A DNA stretch of 27,654 nucleotides, taken from contig JAAZJT010000030.1 of NCBI GenBank assembly GCA_012800215.1, positions 1-27,654 on the forward strand, written 5' to 3'. Source of the DNA: Bacillota bacterium. GTDB lineage: Bacteria; Bacillota; Dethiobacteria; Dethiobacterales; Dethiobacteraceae. This document shows, piece by piece, positions 14,986 to 23,330 of the stretch; the stretch's first letter is position 1; each line of letters begins with the position of its first letter. A program made the position numbers and the translations under genes. Below the pieces are notes generated by a model that was not told the origin of the DNA, did no database searches, and saw only the letters and a list, made by a program, of their open reading frames with translations.

Positions 14986-16014
14986 ATGACTGGTTTAAAC
15001 GTGAGGAAGCAAAGGATTCTCCACGCCGTCGTAACGGACTATATTCAAACGGCAGAACCGGTCGGTTCACGTACTTTATCACGTCACTATCAATTGGATT
15101 TATCTGCAGCAACAATACGTAATGAAATGGCGGATTTAGAGGAATTAGGGTTCCTTACACAGCCCCATACTTCTGCAGGGAGAATTCCGACGCAGCAGGG
15201 TTATCGTTTTTATGTGGATACTTTAATGGATACTGCTAGTTTAACGCAGCAAGAAGAAAAATATCTGGCTAAATTTTTTACTCAATTGCAGAAGATGCAG
15301 GAAATTGACGAGATTATAAAACATACAGCTAAAGTTCTTTCATCCTTAACACGCTATACTTCTTTAGTACTGGGGCCTCAGCTGCGTAAAAGTGCTTTTA
15401 AACAGATGCGTTTAATTCCCATTGACGGGGAGCGGGCATTGGTGGTTTTAATTACAGATACTGGTTATATTAAAAATAAAGTTATTCAGCTGCCTAAAGC
15501 TCTCAATGAAAAGGAATTAAACGAAATTGTGGCTTATTTAAACAAAAACCTATCTGGTAAAACTATTACGAGCCTTACGTCAGCACATCTGCGTAAACTA
15601 CGGCATGATCTTTATGCGCGCATTGATATTCTTGAGCAGATACTAAATTTATTGGAGGAATCCAGCGCTGCAGGTGAAAACCGCGTTTTCATCGGAGGGG
15701 CTTCAAATATTTTAGATCAACCTGAATTTCGTGATATGAATAAAATAAAACACCTTTTAACTCTTTTTGAACAAGGCGAAAGACTGGTATTAATGCTAGA
15801 TACCAATGTTGACGGCCTTTCCATCCGTATTGGCACAGAGAATAATCTGGCGGAGATGAATGAATGCAGCCTGATTACGGCAAGTTATTATTTACATGAG
15901 AGACCAGTGGGCACTATTGGTGTACTAGGTCCGACAAGAATGGAATATGCACGGGTAACAACCGTGATTAAAGAAATCGCTGGCCGGCTTAACCGGCTTG
16001 TTGAATTGTTATAA
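14986..16014 (+). CDS. hrcA: Heat-inducible transcription repressor HrcA
   Basis: The 342-residue HrcA binds CIRCE and shuts off class I heat-shock genes; its folding depends on GroEL, which gives feedback. The N-terminal winged helix spans about residues 3-75, with EPVGSRTLSRHY, SAATIRNEMADLEELGFL and PHTSAGRIPTQQGYRFYVD. The GAF-like middle and a C-terminal VGTIGVLGPTRMEYARV motif are complete. TAAGGAGG precedes the ATG. The gene heads a seven-gene unit under its own operator, so it is autoregulated. The grpE start is 12 bases beyond its stop. Confidence 0.98.
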   Translation: MTGLNVRKQRILHAVVTDYIQTAEPVGSRTLSRHYQLDLSAATIRNEMADLEELGFLTQPHTSAGRIPTQQGYRFYVDTLMDTASLTQQEEKYLAKFFTQLQKMQEIDEIIKHTAKVLSSLTRYTSLVLGPQLRKSAFKQMRLIPIDGERALVVLITDTGYIKNKVIQLPKALNEKELNEIVAYLNKNLSGKTITSLTSAHLRKLRHDLYARIDILEQILNLLEESSAAGENRVFIGGASNILDQPEFRDMNKIKHLLTLFEQGERLVLMLDTNVDGLSIRIGTENNLAEMNECSLITASYYLHERPVGTIGVLGPTRMEYARVTTVIKEIAGRLNRLVELL

Positions 16015-16026
16015 AGAGGTGACAAA

Positions 16027-16629
16027 ATGTTTGAAGAGGAGAAGGTTGCTGCTACAGGTACAGAAGACGATACTGTCACTGCTGCTGCAGAAGAGGAGCT
16101 AGTGCAGTCAGCGGAACAAGCTGAAGATACAACACCAAAAAATACAGAAGCAAAAGAAGAAGCGGCAGTAATAAATGAGCAGGAAGCAGCAGAATTGGCA
16201 AAAGTAAAGGAAGAAAAAGAGCAACTTATTGCTCGTTTTCATCGTTTACAGGCTGACTTTGATAATTATCGTAAGAGGGTGGCAAATGAGAAAAAGGATT
16301 GGTCTACACAAACTGTCTGCGACGTGGTGCGGGAGCTTTTGCCCGTCATAGACAATCTTGAGCGTGCCCTGGAAGCTTCGGGTTCCTTTGAAGCCTTAAA
16401 AGAAGGAGTAGAGCTGGTTTACCGGCAGCTCCTCACTGCTTTAGGTAAACATGGTTTAGAAAAAATTGAAGCCTGCGGGAAGGAATTTGACCCCAATTAT
16501 CATTATGCTATTATGCAGGTGGAGAGCGAACAACCTGAAAACACTGTGGTAGAAGAATTGCAAAAGGGCTATAAAGTTAAAGACCGGGTTGTGCGTGCCA
16601 GTATGGTAAAAGTAGCTAAAGCTAATTAA
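16027..16629 (+). CDS. grpE: Nucleotide exchange factor GrpE
   Basis: The 200-residue GrpE releases ADP from DnaK. An acidic, Ala/Glu-rich N-terminus (about 1-55) precedes a long helix (about 55-95, RFHRLQADFDNYRKRV). The C-terminal beta domain carries GVELVYRQLL, LGKHGLEKIEACGKEFDPNYHYAIM and GYKVKDRVVRASMVKV, the family signature. AGAGGTGA lies upstream of the ATG. It is the second gene of the heat-shock operon; dnaK starts 21 bases later. Confidence 0.98.
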   Translation: MFEEEKVAATGTEDDTVTAAAEEELVQSAEQAEDTTPKNTEAKEEAAVINEQEAAELAKVKEEKEQLIARFHRLQADFDNYRKRVANEKKDWSTQTVCDVVRELLPVIDNLERALEASGSFEALKEGVELVYRQLLTALGKHGLEKIEACGKEFDPNYHYAIMQVESEQPENTVVEELQKGYKVKDRVVRASMVKVAKAN

Positions 16630-16650
16630 TCGTATAAGGAGGAACTGATA

Positions 16651-18471
16651 ATGGGTAAAGTAATTGGTATTGACCTTGGCACAACAAATTCATGTGTAGC
16701 CGTAATGGAAGGCGGCCAACCGGAAGTTATTACCAATGCTGAAGGTGAGAGGATTACTCCCTCTGTAGTCGCTTTTAAAAAAGATGGAGAACGTTTAGTC
16801 GGGCAAGTAGCCAAAAGGCAGGCTATTACCAACCCCGATCGTACAATTATGTCTATAAAGCGCCATATGGGCACTGATTACAAAAAAAGTATTGACGGAA
16901 AGGATTTTACCCCGCAAGAGATTTCCGCAATGGTTTTGCAAAAATTAAAGCAGGATGCGGAAGCTTATTTGGGAGAAAAAGTAGAGCAAGCAGTTATTAC
17001 TGTTCCCGCTTATTTTACTGATGCCCAACGGCAGGCTACAAAAGATGCCGGGAAAATTGCTGGCTTAGAAGTGCTGCGGATTATTAATGAACCGACAGCT
17101 GCTGCTTTAGCTTATGGCATGGATAAAGGCGAGGACCAGACAATTTTAGTTTTTGACTTAGGCGGGGGCACTTTCGACGTTTCTATTCTGGAGCTGGGCG
17201 ACGGAGTTTTTGAAGTTAAGGCTACCAGTGGCAATAACCGCCTGGGTGGAGATGATTTTGATGATAAAATTATTAATTATTTAGCGCAAGAATTTAAGAA
17301 AGAACATGGAATTGACTTAACTGCTGATAAAATGGCCTTACAGCGTTTAAAAGAAGCCGCTGAAAAGGCGAAAATAGAATTATCCAGTGTAACAACCACT
17401 AATATTAACTTACCGTTTATCACCGCTACTGCCGAAGGTCCGAAGCATTTAGACATGACTTTGACACGTGCTAAATTTAATGAACTGACAGCTGATTTGG
17501 TAGAAGCAACAATGGTACCAACACGCAATGCTCTTTCCGATGCCGGGCTTGAGCCTAAAGATATTGACCGCGTTATTCTGGTGGGTGGATCCACACGTAT
17601 TCCTGCTGTACAGGAAGAAATTAAGAGATTAACCGGGCAGGAACCGCACAAGGGCGTTAACCCAGACGAAGTAGTAGCTTTAGGTGCTGCTGTTCAGGCG
17701 GGCGTTCTGGCAGGAGAAGTCAAAGATGTATTGCTTTTGGATGTAACCCCGCTTTCCTTGGGTATTGAGACACTGGGCGGTGTATTTACACGTATTATTG
17801 AAAGGAATACTACTATACCCACTGATAAAAAACAAATCTTTTCTACAGCTGCCGATAATCAGACACAGGTGGAAATTCATGTGCTTCAAGGGGAACGACC
17901 CATGGCTGCAGACAACAAGACTCTTGGCCGCTTTACTCTAGATGGTATTCCGCCTGCTCCGCGTGGCGTTCCGCAAATTGAAGTAACCTTTGAAATTGAC
18001 CGCAACGGGATTGTAAGTGTATCGGCAAAAGATCTGGCCACTAAAAAAGAACAAAAAATTACCATTACCAATTCCTCCGGCTTAAGTGATGAGGAAATTG
18101 ACAAGATGGTGAAAGAAGCAGAGAAATTTGCAGATGAAGATAAAAAACGTAAAGAATTGGTCGATGCCAGGAATGAAGCAGATAATTTAGCCTATAGTAC
18201 AGAAAAAATGCTGAAGGATCTAGGTGATAAGGTTGAGGCAGCAAAGCGGGAAGAAATAGAAAAAGAAATTAAACGCCTGCGCGAGGTTGCTGCACAGGAT
18301 GATGTGTCAGTAATTCGTAACGCTATCGAAAGCCTCACAAAATATTTACATGAATTATCAACACAAATGTATCAGCAGCAGCAGGCAGAAACAGAGAATA
18401 CAGCATCAGGGGATGCGAATACTGTTGATGCAGATTACGAAGTGGTGGATGACGAAAAAGATAATAAGTAA
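16651..18471 (+). CDS. dnaK: Chaperone DnaK (Hsp70)
   Basis: The 606-residue Hsp70 has the N-terminal phosphate loop IGIDLGTTNSCVAV (5-18), NEPTAAALAYG, the second phosphate loop VFDLGGGTFDVS, and the adenosine motif VILVGGSTRIPAVQ. The substrate domain includes LLLDVTPLSLGIETLGG and RNTTIPT. The helical lid ends in an acidic tail (VDADYEVVDDEKDNK). The actinobacterial/proteobacterial insertion in the ATPase lobe is absent, as usual for Gram-positive DnaK. A strong AAGGAGG (16636-16642) lies eight bases before the ATG. It works with GrpE and DnaJ encoded on either side. Confidence 0.99.
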   Translation: MGKVIGIDLGTTNSCVAVMEGGQPEVITNAEGERITPSVVAFKKDGERLVGQVAKRQAITNPDRTIMSIKRHMGTDYKKSIDGKDFTPQEISAMVLQKLKQDAEAYLGEKVEQAVITVPAYFTDAQRQATKDAGKIAGLEVLRIINEPTAAALAYGMDKGEDQTILVFDLGGGTFDVSILELGDGVFEVKATSGNNRLGGDDFDDKIINYLAQEFKKEHGIDLTADKMALQRLKEAAEKAKIELSSVTTTNINLPFITATAEGPKHLDMTLTRAKFNELTADLVEATMVPTRNALSDAGLEPKDIDRVILVGGSTRIPAVQEEIKRLTGQEPHKGVNPDEVVALGAAVQAGVLAGEVKDVLLLDVTPLSLGIETLGGVFTRIIERNTTIPTDKKQIFSTAADNQTQVEIHVLQGERPMAADNKTLGRFTLDGIPPAPRGVPQIEVTFEIDRNGIVSVSAKDLATKKEQKITITNSSGLSDEEIDKMVKEAEKFADEDKKRKELVDARNEADNLAYSTEKMLKDLGDKVEAAKREEIEKEIKRLREVAAQDDVSVIRNAIESLTKYLHELSTQMYQQQQAETENTASGDANTVDADYEVVDDEKDNK

Positions 18472-18490
18472 ATAAGGAACGGGAGAGTGC

Positions 18491-19642
18491 ATGGCCAAAC
18501 GTGATTATTACGAAGTTTTAGGCGTGTCAAGAGATGCGTCTCCGGAAGAGATAAAAAAAGCGTTTCGCAAATTGGCACGAAAATATCATCCCGATGTCAA
18601 CCGTGATGATAAAGATGCCGAAAAGAAATTTAAAGAAGTGAAGGAAGCCTTTGATGTCTTAAGTGATCCAAACCGCCGCGAACAGTATGACCGTTTTGGC
18701 CATGCCGCTGAGGAAGGATTTGGTGCAGGCGGATTTGGCCCAGGTGACTTCACTGGTTTCGGTGGTTTTGAAGATATATTTGATCAATTTTTTGGTGGAA
18801 TGGGCGGAATGGGTGGAATGGGTGGTAGAACCCGACGTCCTACGGGGCCTCAACGCGGAAATGATTTACGTTATGATTTAGAAATAACGCTTGAGGATGC
18901 CGCTTTTGGACTGGAAACTAAAGTAAAGATCCCCCGCTCTGAAACTTGTAACACTTGTGGCGGCAGTGGTGCCAAACCCGGCACCAGCCCTGAAACATGT
19001 ACCTACTGCCATGGTACAGGTCAGCAGCAAGTTGCGCGTAATACAGCCTTTGGACGTTTTGTCAGTGTGAAAACTTGTGATGCCTGCGGCGGAACCGGGA
19101 GCTTTATTAAAGAACGCTGCTCACAGTGTCAGGGCAGCGGTCAGGTGCAGCGTGAACGCAATATTGCTGTTAAGATACCTGCCGGTGTGGAAACAGGCTC
19201 CCGCTTGCGCATAAGCGGTGAAGGTGAAGCCGGTATCCGTGGTGGCCCGCCCGGTGATCTTTATGTTATAATTCATGTGAAGCCGCATAACATTTTTGTT
19301 CGCCAAGGGGATGATATTATTGTCGAAGTACCCATCTCCTTTGTGCAGGCAGCGCTTGGCACTGAATTAGAAGTGCCGACTTTAAAGGGCAAAGCGCGGA
19401 TAAAAATTCCTGAGGGCACACAAACAGGCACCTCCTTCCGTTTACGCGGCAAAGGTATTCCGCATTTGCGTGGGTATGGCCAGGGAGATCAGCATGTTAA
19501 AGTGGTAGTTAAAATACCGAAAAAAATCTCACCTAAACAAAGGGAATTATTACGTGAATATGCTAAACTGGCTGGCGAAGATGTGGGCACAGAAGATAAA
19601 AGCTTTTTTGATAAAATGAAAGATGCATTTGGCAGCAAATAA
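18491..19642 (+). CDS. dnaJ: Chaperone DnaJ (Hsp40, type I)
   Basis: The 383-residue protein has a J domain with HPD at residues 33-35 and a Gly/Phe linker (about 76-115) that includes an in-phase GMG repeat. Four zinc-binding repeats follow (CNTCGGSG, CTYCHGTG, CDACGGTG, CSQCQGSG), then the C-terminal substrate-binding domains. It delivers clients to DnaK and triggers its ATPase. All domains are complete, so it is a full class A DnaJ. GGGAG precedes the ATG, which starts 19 bases after dnaK; prmA starts 12 bases beyond the stop. Confidence 0.98.
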   Translation: MAKRDYYEVLGVSRDASPEEIKKAFRKLARKYHPDVNRDDKDAEKKFKEVKEAFDVLSDPNRREQYDRFGHAAEEGFGAGGFGPGDFTGFGGFEDIFDQFFGGMGGMGGMGGRTRRPTGPQRGNDLRYDLEITLEDAAFGLETKVKIPRSETCNTCGGSGAKPGTSPETCTYCHGTGQQQVARNTAFGRFVSVKTCDACGGTGSFIKERCSQCQGSGQVQRERNIAVKIPAGVETGSRLRISGEGEAGIRGGPPGDLYVIIHVKPHNIFVRQGDDIIVEVPISFVQAALGTELEVPTLKGKARIKIPEGTQTGTSFRLRGKGIPHLRGYGQGDQHVKVVVKIPKKISPKQRELLREYAKLAGEDVGTEDKSFFDKMKDAFGSK

Positions 19643-19654
19643 GGAGCGGATAAC

Positions 19655-20590
19655 TTGCGCTGGTTGGAAGTAACCATTAGCTCGCACATAAACAGTACCG
19701 AAGCAATTGCCGAGAAGCTGCATGACTTGGGTACTGCTGGTGTGGCTCTTGAGGAAGCATGGGATTATGAAAAATTACAAAAGGATGGCTTGGGTGACCT
19801 ATTTCCGGCAGCACCTTCCTTGCCAGCCGATGTGTCAATCATACGGGGGTATTTCCCCGTTTCTTTTTTAGGTTCAGCGGCGGAAAGGGAATTACATTTA
19901 TTTATACAGCATTTACCTCGCTTTGGTCTGCCACAGGCAAAAATAAAATATCAACATGTGGATGATGAGGAGTGGGCAAATGCCTGGAAAGATTACTGGC
20001 AGCCCACACCGGTGGGTCAAAGGCTTCTTATTGTGCCTGCATGGTGCAAAATACCGGCAACAGACAGGTTGGTACTTTCATTGGACCCTGGAGCTGCTTT
20101 TGGAACGGGTACTCATGAAAGCACCCGTCTGGCATTGGAGTTTTTAGAAACTCAAATCAAGGGCAATGAAAGTGTCCTTGATTTGGGTTGTGGTTCGGGC
20201 GTGCTGGCCTTGGCAGCAAAAATTTATGGTGCCGGAGTTGTTCTGGGGGTAGATTATGACGAGATGGCTGTTAAAGCCAGTCGTAACAATGCCGCCTTAA
20301 ATGGGTTGACAGTTGTTTCCTTCCAGCAAGCCAATCTTTTTGCTGCTGATGTCTGGCAAAGACTGCCGGCAGCTGCCTTGATTACAGCAAATTTAACAGC
20401 AGATATTTTACTGCGGCTTAAAGAGAAAATCTTACAGCAATTGAAGCCCAGTGGCAGAGTCATTATGTCTGGTATTATTAAAAACCGCCGGGAGGAAGTG
20501 ATTAAGTCGCTGTTGGAACATGGTTATAAACTAGGAGCAGAACGCAGTGCCGGGGAATGGGTTGCACTGCTTATGGAGAGGGCATTATGA
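19655..20590 (+). CDS. prmA: Ribosomal protein L11 methyltransferase
   Basis: The 311-residue class I SAM methyltransferase PrmA trimethylates ribosomal protein L11. The N-terminal L11-recognition domain begins RWLEVTISSH. The catalytic part shows DPGAAFGTGTHESTRLALEFLE, VLDLGCGSGVLALAA (the SAM loop) and ANLTADILLRL in place of the usual N-[IL]-x-A. The start is TTG at 19655; AAGGAG (overlapping the dnaJ stop) lies eight bases upstream. The stop overlaps the rsmE start as ATGA. Its place after dnaJ is as in B. subtilis (yqeT). Confidence 0.95.
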   Translation: MRWLEVTISSHINSTEAIAEKLHDLGTAGVALEEAWDYEKLQKDGLGDLFPAAPSLPADVSIIRGYFPVSFLGSAAERELHLFIQHLPRFGLPQAKIKYQHVDDEEWANAWKDYWQPTPVGQRLLIVPAWCKIPATDRLVLSLDPGAAFGTGTHESTRLALEFLETQIKGNESVLDLGCGSGVLALAAKIYGAGVVLGVDYDEMAVKASRNNAALNGLTVVSFQQANLFAADVWQRLPAAALITANLTADILLRLKEKILQQLKPSGRVIMSGIIKNRREEVIKSLLEHGYKLGAERSAGEWVALLMERAL

Positions 20591-21324
20591 ATCGTTTTTT
20601 TTATCGAAGTGCTCAGCGCGAAAATAATATTGTCCGTTTAGAAGGTGAAGATGCTCACCATTTAATACGTGTATTACGTGCTGACGTTGGAGATAAGATT
20701 GAGCTATGTGATGAACAGGGTGTTTGTCAGCTGGCTGAGATTACTGCCATTACTAAGCATGAAGTGCTATGTATTTTGGGTGAGAATTTACCTAATAATG
20801 AAACTGAGGCTGTTATTGATCTTGCTTTTGGCCTCTTGAAGGGAGAAAAAACAGATTTTATTCTGCAGAAAACTACAGAATTGGGTGTGCATGCACTGTT
20901 TCCCTTTATTAGTAGACGCACTGTAGCCAGGCCAGAAAAAAAACTGGAAAAACGACAACAACGTTGGCAAAAAATTGTTGACGCCGCCGCTGCTCAAGCT
21001 AAGCGTTCGTATATCCCCAAAGTTTATACACCCAGTTATTGGCCGGAGTTAATACAACAATTTGCTGCCTATGAACAGGTTGTTGTGTTTTGGGAAAAGG
21101 AAACTAAACAGTCTTTAAAAGATGTTTTGTCCCACCTGAACACGAAAACACGTATACTGCTTATTACCGGTCCTGAAGGGGGGCTGGATAGGGAGGAAGT
21201 TGAAGCAGCTGCCGCTGCAGGTGCAAAGACAGTAACTCTGGGGCCGCGCATTTTGCGTGCAGAAACAGCTGCAATGACAGCTGTCGCTTTGACAATGTAT
21301 GAAGCAGGTGAAATGAGGAGATGA
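20587..21324 (+). CDS. rsmE: 16S rRNA (uracil1498-N3)-methyltransferase
   Basis: The 245-residue SPOUT-family enzyme methylates U1498 of 16S rRNA. An N-terminal PUA-like part (EGEDAHHLIRVLRADVGDKIELCD) precedes the knotted SAM-binding domain, with KTDFILQKTTELGVHALFPF, ITGPEGGLDREEVEAA and TLGPRILRAETAAM, all family hallmarks. ATG at 20587 overlaps the prmA stop by four bases and has GGAGAGG just upstream. The protein is a little short of or equal to the usual 240-250 residues, so complete. Confidence 0.95.
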   Translation: MNRFFYRSAQRENNIVRLEGEDAHHLIRVLRADVGDKIELCDEQGVCQLAEITAITKHEVLCILGENLPNNETEAVIDLAFGLLKGEKTDFILQKTTELGVHALFPFISRRTVARPEKKLEKRQQRWQKIVDAAAAQAKRSYIPKVYTPSYWPELIQQFAAYEQVVVFWEKETKQSLKDVLSHLNTKTRILLITGPEGGLDREEVEAAAAAGAKTVTLGPRILRAETAAMTAVALTMYEAGEMRR

Positions 21325-21326
21325 GC

Positions 21327-22622
21327 ATGCCTAAAGCAGCTTTTTATACCCTTGGTTGTAAAGTAAATCAGACAGATACAGCAGCACTACAGTCGTTGCT
21401 GGAGCAAGCCGGCTATAAAATTGTACCTTTTCATGAACAGGCTGATGTGTATATTATCAATACCTGTACAGTTACTCATCTTAGTGACAGAAAGTCCCGC
21501 CAAATGATTCGCCGTGCCAGGCGCCAGAACCGGGAAGCAGTAATAGCTGCTACAGGTTGTTATGCCCAAGTTTCCCCGGAAGACGTGATGAACATCCCGG
21601 AAGTAGACTTGGTCGTTGGCACTCATGCCCGGGACAAGCTGCCGGAGTTATTGCAGCAGGCCAAAACGCAGCGTTTAAATTGTGTGGCTCCGCTGGAGGA
21701 AAAACATGCATTTGATGCTTTAGGAACGGCTGCTTTAAATGAACATACGCGGGCGTTTTTAAAAGTGCAGGAGGGCTGCCGGCAATTTTGCTCTTATTGC
21801 ATTGTGCCTTATGCCCGGGGACCACTTTATAGTCGCCCGCTGGCTGATGCTGTACGCGCCGCAGAAAAACTGGTCTCAGAAGGTTTTCGCGAGTTGGTGC
21901 TGACGGGAGTGCACCTGGGTAGTTATGGGGTGGATTTGGAAGAAAAAATTAGCTTAAATGACTTGCTGCGGCAGTTGGTGAAAATAGATGGTTTAGCCCG
22001 TATCCGTATATCTTCGCTGGAACCAACGGAAGTGTCAGCCGAATTAGTTGAATTAATGCGTACAAATATTAAAATCTGTAATCATTTGCACATCCCTTTG
22101 CAAAGCGGCGATGATTACATTTTGCAGCGCATGAACCGCAAATATAGTACGCAGGAATTTTTATCTTTAGTTCAGTGGCTGCGGTCAGAAATCCCTGATA
22201 TTGCTTTAACGACTGATGTGATGGTGGGTTTTCCGGGTGAGACGGAAGAGCATTTTCAAAACACTTTGCAGACCGTGGAAAAAGCAGCTTTCAGCCGTTT
22301 ACATGTTTTTAAATATTCTGCCAGGCATGGTACGCCGGCGGCAAAATATCCTCATCAGGTATCACCGCAAATTAAGCAGCAGCGCAGTCAGCGGCTCATA
22401 GAAGTGGGAGAAAAATTAGCTGCGCGTTATGGCCGGCAGTTTCTAGGTCAAACTGTAGAAGTTTTATTTGAAGAAACAGTAGGAGACAAACACATTACCG
22501 GTTTAACAGAACATTATTTACGTGTCAAAGCTACCGGAGGGGATCATCTTTTGGGCAAAATCTTACCAGTGAAAATAACTGCTTTAGCTGACAATGTTCT
22601 TGCCGGTGAAATTACAGAGTAA
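21327..22622 (+). CDS. mtaB: tRNA (N6-L-threonylcarbamoyladenosine37-C2)-methylthiotransferase
   Basis: The 431-residue radical SAM methylthiotransferase MtaB (YqeV) converts t6A37 to ms2t6A in tRNAs reading ANN codons. The N-terminal cluster ligands are C11 (TLGCKVNQ), C47 and C78. The radical SAM cluster is C151, C155 and C158 in EGCRQFCSYCIVPYARG. SSLEPTE, HIPLQSGDD and VGFPGETEEHF follow, and a C-terminal TRAM-like domain ends the protein. The GCKVNQ form separates it from RimO and MiaB. ATG at 21327 is six bases after GAGGAG; the ATG at 21321 abuts that site. It closes the hrcA operon. Confidence 0.95.
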   Translation: MPKAAFYTLGCKVNQTDTAALQSLLEQAGYKIVPFHEQADVYIINTCTVTHLSDRKSRQMIRRARRQNREAVIAATGCYAQVSPEDVMNIPEVDLVVGTHARDKLPELLQQAKTQRLNCVAPLEEKHAFDALGTAALNEHTRAFLKVQEGCRQFCSYCIVPYARGPLYSRPLADAVRAAEKLVSEGFRELVLTGVHLGSYGVDLEEKISLNDLLRQLVKIDGLARIRISSLEPTEVSAELVELMRTNIKICNHLHIPLQSGDDYILQRMNRKYSTQEFLSLVQWLRSEIPDIALTTDVMVGFPGETEEHFQNTLQTVEKAAFSRLHVFKYSARHGTPAAKYPHQVSPQIKQQRSQRLIEVGEKLAARYGRQFLGQTVEVLFEETVGDKHITGLTEHYLRVKATGGDHLLGKILPVKITALADNVLAGEITE

Positions 22623-22647
22623 TAAATTAATATCTGAAAAATAGCAG

Positions 22648-22687
22648 TATGTCCCATAATTTAAAAACTAAGGGACATATTTTTTTT
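22648..22687 (+). terminator. Terminator of the hrcA-mtaB operon
   Basis: TATGTCCC (22648-22655) pairs with GGGACATA (22672-22679) over a 16-base loop and is followed by eight T. It is the first strong hairpin plus T-run after the hrcA promoter, about 7.7 kb downstream. Confidence 0.85.
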
Positions 22688-22740
22688 ATTTTGTGAATAG
22701 GATGGAAAGGAAAAAGACAGGCGGAAATGAGGTGGAAAGA

Positions 22741-23283
22741 ATGGCTAAGAGTAGAATGTTTGTGGTGGAAGCACGAAGAGTTTTACCGCTGTTATTCCTG
22801 CTGGTACTTCTGATATCTCTCTCGGTATATGATTCCTATCGGACCAGCCCTACTGTTGCTCCGGAAGGGGTTGCCAAAGGCAATGAAGTGAGCTTTATCA
22901 CTGCTGATAAAGGCGAAAGGGAAGATCTTCCAACCTTCCGCCTGGCAGTAGATGCAGAAGGCTGGGCAGAGGTAGCGGAAGAGTGGAATGTTACTTTACC
23001 GGAATATCCCTTCCAGCCTCAACATGAAGTTGCTTTATTTGCCCTGCATGCCGAAGTGAAAAATGTACAAACGAGGAGTTTAAGCGACGGACAATTAGAG
23101 GTAGAGGTTCGTGTAATTCCAAAACGGGATTTTTATCAAGTTGTCACATTGCCCGTAGCTGACGTAACCTTGGAATCGGGGAGTGCCACATGGAAATTTG
23201 TTGATAAAAAAGGAAATGTTCTTAACCAGTTTGTTGTGGAAAAAACGCAACAAACTATAGCCACGGAAACACCGCAAAAATAA
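22741..23283 (+). CDS. Membrane-anchored protein of unknown function (possibly PrcB-like)
   Basis: A 180-residue protein with one N-terminal span (about 14-32, LPLLFLLVLLISLSVYD) and a soluble C-terminal domain expected outside the membrane. The domain begins with PTFRLAVDAEGWAEVAEEW and continues in alternating strands (EVALFALHAEVKNVQ, QLEVEVRVIP, FYQVVTLPVADVTL). That layout recalls the PrcB protease-complex-inhibitor fold, but its Gly-Gly-Tyr motif is absent, so the family is uncertain. The start is ATG at 22741, five bases after AGGTGG; earlier GTG and ATG codons at 22693 and 22702 have no better site. It lies between the heat-shock operon and a convergent ATPase gene and has its own terminator. 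Confidence 0.6.
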   Translation: MAKSRMFVVEARRVLPLLFLLVLLISLSVYDSYRTSPTVAPEGVAKGNEVSFITADKGEREDLPTFRLAVDAEGWAEVAEEWNVTLPEYPFQPQHEVALFALHAEVKNVQTRSLSDGQLEVEVRVIPKRDFYQVVTLPVADVTLESGSATWKFVDKKGNVLNQFVVEKTQQTIATETPQK

Positions 23284-23284
23284 C

Positions 23285-23310
23285 AGGCATGCAAACGGCA
23301 TGCCTTTTTT
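23285..23310 (+). terminator. Terminator between convergent genes
   Basis: AGGCATGC (23285-23292) pairs with GCATGCCT (23298-23305) around a 5-base loop, and T's follow. On the minus strand the stem is followed, after a few bases, by TTATTTTTG, so it may also stop transcripts from the ATPase gene. Confidence 0.85.
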
Positions 23311-23330
23311 CTTAGAAAACACTACTATTA

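Noticed and set aside
17277..17651. 124-codon antisense ORF within dnaK
   Set aside because: A shadow of the dnaK codon pattern, with no ribosome site or own promoter.
18797..18832. Tandem 9-base repeat (GGAATGGGY-type) in dnaJ
   Set aside because: It encodes the Gly/Met part of the normal DnaJ linker, where such repeats are usual.
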